From positions 1 to 6,379 of the forward strand of contig CAYFJO010000573.1 of NCBI GenBank assembly GCA_964343305.1: DNA of 6,379 nt. The letters are read 5' to 3'. Shown here piece after piece: positions 4,990 to 6,379 of this stretch. Under the pieces are notes generated by a model. It made no database searches. It was not told the DNA's origin and was given only the letters and a program-made list of their open reading frames with translations. The position numbers were made by a program, and so were the translations under genes. Numbering within the stretch: the first letter of the stretch is position 1; every line of letters begins with the position of its first letter. The stretch comes from CAYFJO01 sp964343305. GTDB taxonomy: Bacteria > Planctomycetota > Planctomycetia > Pirellulales > Pirellulaceae.

Positions 4990-6330
4990 ATGCTGAGGTT
5001 TGACGTACGTGGTGTGGGAGTCGCTGGTTGTACATGCATTCTGTTTGCCTGTTGTACGGGCTTGCTAGTGGCGGATGGCGACACGGCCGCATCCGCTGAC
5101 GCGTCGAAAGCGCCAGCAGTCGTACACTTGGATGACCTTGTACGCATTGCCGATGCCGGCGGGGGAAAGCTTACAGAAGAGCTGCGCGATGCGTATTTGC
5201 TCTATACCGAACGCTTGGTGTTGGCGGACTTGAAAAAGGCCAACAGGGAGATCCCCGCCAACGTTCTTGAATGGGTACGCAACGACCCGGAGTTGCGGGA
5301 TGCTGCGTTTGGTGCGATTTACCCGAGAGACCCGCGCGTGTTGCGCAATCTGTACCTGCTGCATCGAGATCTTGGGGAAGATTTTTGTATTAAGTACAAA
5401 CAGTTGGTTATTGCACAAGCAGTAGGGCGCCGCATGGTCGGAGTTGGTAGGCGTGCGACTGCTGGCAAGTTTAAGAAGTATATCGAGCCTGTGCTGAAAA
5501 GAGAAACGCGCGTGAGAAGGGAAGGGCGCATATTTTGGCCGAAAGAGCCGGTTGCAGGAGCCATCAAACCAGGAAGCGTCAAGCTCAGTGCGTATGAAGA
5601 ACCGACGCTGCCGACGCCCAAGCCGACGCCTGAGGGGCAGAAGCCGAAGACGATCTACGATGCCATGTTTGACTTCATGTGCGAGAAAAACGTCACAGCG
5701 CAACAGATCTACATGCAGAAGCCGAAATTGCCCATTGAGTTATGGGCATACACGAAGTCGAAAGGCTTCCCGTTCTATGGTGGAAAGAAGAAGTTGCACA
5801 AGCAACTCATGCTGATGCTCCGGCACAAAGGGCTTCGGGATGGAGGACGTGACCCATACCCCTCATCCGCTGAATACTGCCTCTGGTTGGCGCACCTCCA
5901 CGAAGACAAGCCGCACAAGCCGGACCGCGAAGTAAAAGGAATATGGCCGCTCTTTCCGATTCAGCGCACGCCCTGGCCCGGGCTACTTCCGCTAAGCAAG
6001 GGACAGCCCATCCGTGAGGCTGCCCATATAATTCGCAGGTATTCGGGGGAGATCCCGATGGAGAGAAGAAAGGAGCGTTTTCAGAGCTACGGCAAGTACC
6101 GGGGCACGGATAAAGTCGAACTCGCTATGCTGGATCCCCTGCCGTGGGCCGTGACTTCATGGCCCGGCATCGTGCACCAGGGCGGCGCATGCGGCACCAT
6201 GTCGAGTATCGGCGTCGGAACGCACAGTGCCTTCGGCATACCCAACATGAAAGGAGGGCAGACCAAACATTCTTGCTTTATCGTATACAAGAGGATTTGG
6301 TCCGGGGACAGAAGACAAGAAGAAGGGTAA
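4990..6330 (+). CDS. Secreted protein with C-terminal Cys/His motif, transglutaminase-like
   Basis: 446 residues; ATG 4990 has AAGGAG (4977-4982) 7 bases upstream. The N-terminus is a signal peptide, with hydrophobic residues about 9-27 and probable cleavage near LVA|DG at 28. LFAC (18-21) only weakly resembles a lipobox. Residues about 45-165 look helical (AYLLYTERLVLADLKK, VLRNLYLLHRDLGEDF). A Thr/Pro linker (205-214) follows, then a basic Lys/Arg-rich stretch. The end has SWPGIVHQGGACGTMSS, FGIPNM and GGQTKHSCFIVY. The order Cys401 - helix - GIP - His427 recalls transglutaminase-like/papain-fold cores (C...GIP...H), so thiol catalysis is possible. The usual third residue, Asp, is not clearly present: the protein stops only 19 residues after His427, so it may be truncated or frameshifted. 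It follows the broken membrane-protein gene after 146 bases in which I see no gene or terminator. The gene itself is convincing; the enzymatic call is tentative. Confidence 0.7.
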   Translation: MLRFDVRGVGVAGCTCILFACCTGLLVADGDTAASADASKAPAVVHLDDLVRIADAGGGKLTEELRDAYLLYTERLVLADLKKANREIPANVLEWVRNDPELRDAAFGAIYPRDPRVLRNLYLLHRDLGEDFCIKYKQLVIAQAVGRRMVGVGRRATAGKFKKYIEPVLKRETRVRREGRIFWPKEPVAGAIKPGSVKLSAYEEPTLPTPKPTPEGQKPKTIYDAMFDFMCEKNVTAQQIYMQKPKLPIELWAYTKSKGFPFYGGKKKLHKQLMLMLRHKGLRDGGRDPYPSSAEYCLWLAHLHEDKPHKPDREVKGIWPLFPIQRTPWPGLLPLSKGQPIREAAHIIRRYSGEIPMERRKERFQSYGKYRGTDKVELAMLDPLPWAVTSWPGIVHQGGACGTMSSIGVGTHSAFGIPNMKGGQTKHSCFIVYKRIWSGDRRQEEG

Positions 6331-6379
6331 TTGTCTAGCGTCTTATCCCCCCAGGGGAAACTGGTAAGAATTACTGACG

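Noticed and set aside
6346..6358. Hairpin TCCCC-CCA-GGGGA after the last gene
   Set aside because: Five-bp stem with a three-base loop and no following T-run; not a credible intrinsic terminator.

Overview
The window looks like chromosomal DNA from a member of the Planctomycetota. This is an inference from gene content: a short ECF-type sigma factor of the kind common there, a transmembrane FecR-domain protein directly behind it, and a DUF1559 protein with a prepilin-like N-terminus. No rRNA or tRNA is present to confirm it.

Layout: bases 1-332 hold no gene I can recognise and probably contain the promoter. After that, all six genes lie on the + strand with short spacing and look like one transcription unit: (1) sigma factor, 333-878; (2) FecR-domain membrane protein, 875-2317, overlapping gene 1 by 4 bases (ATGA); (3) secreted coiled-coil protein, best started at GTG 2382 and ending 3110; (4) prepilin-like DUF1559 protein, 3143-4195; (5) single-pass membrane protein with a cysteine pair and an acidic repeat, 4200-4843, whose frame is broken at a C-run near 4377-4381; (6) secreted protein with a C-terminal Cys/His motif resembling a transglutaminase-like core, 4990-6330. 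The window ends 49 bases later.

A working picture (inference): the sigma factor controls the locus, the FecR-like protein restrains or activates it from the membrane, and the remaining products are exported or membrane-anchored. The most notable observation is that the FecR-domain protein and the DUF1559 protein, otherwise unrelated, share a module of about 140 residues. In the first it is the extracytoplasmic C-terminus; in the second it is inserted in the middle of the DUF1559 body. This suggests that the putative sensor and the pseudopilin-like protein share a ligand or partner.

Two coding tandem repeats (15 bp in gene 2, 18 bp in gene 5) and the gene 5 frameshift suggest replication slippage has been active here. 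Sequencing error is a live alternative for the frameshift.
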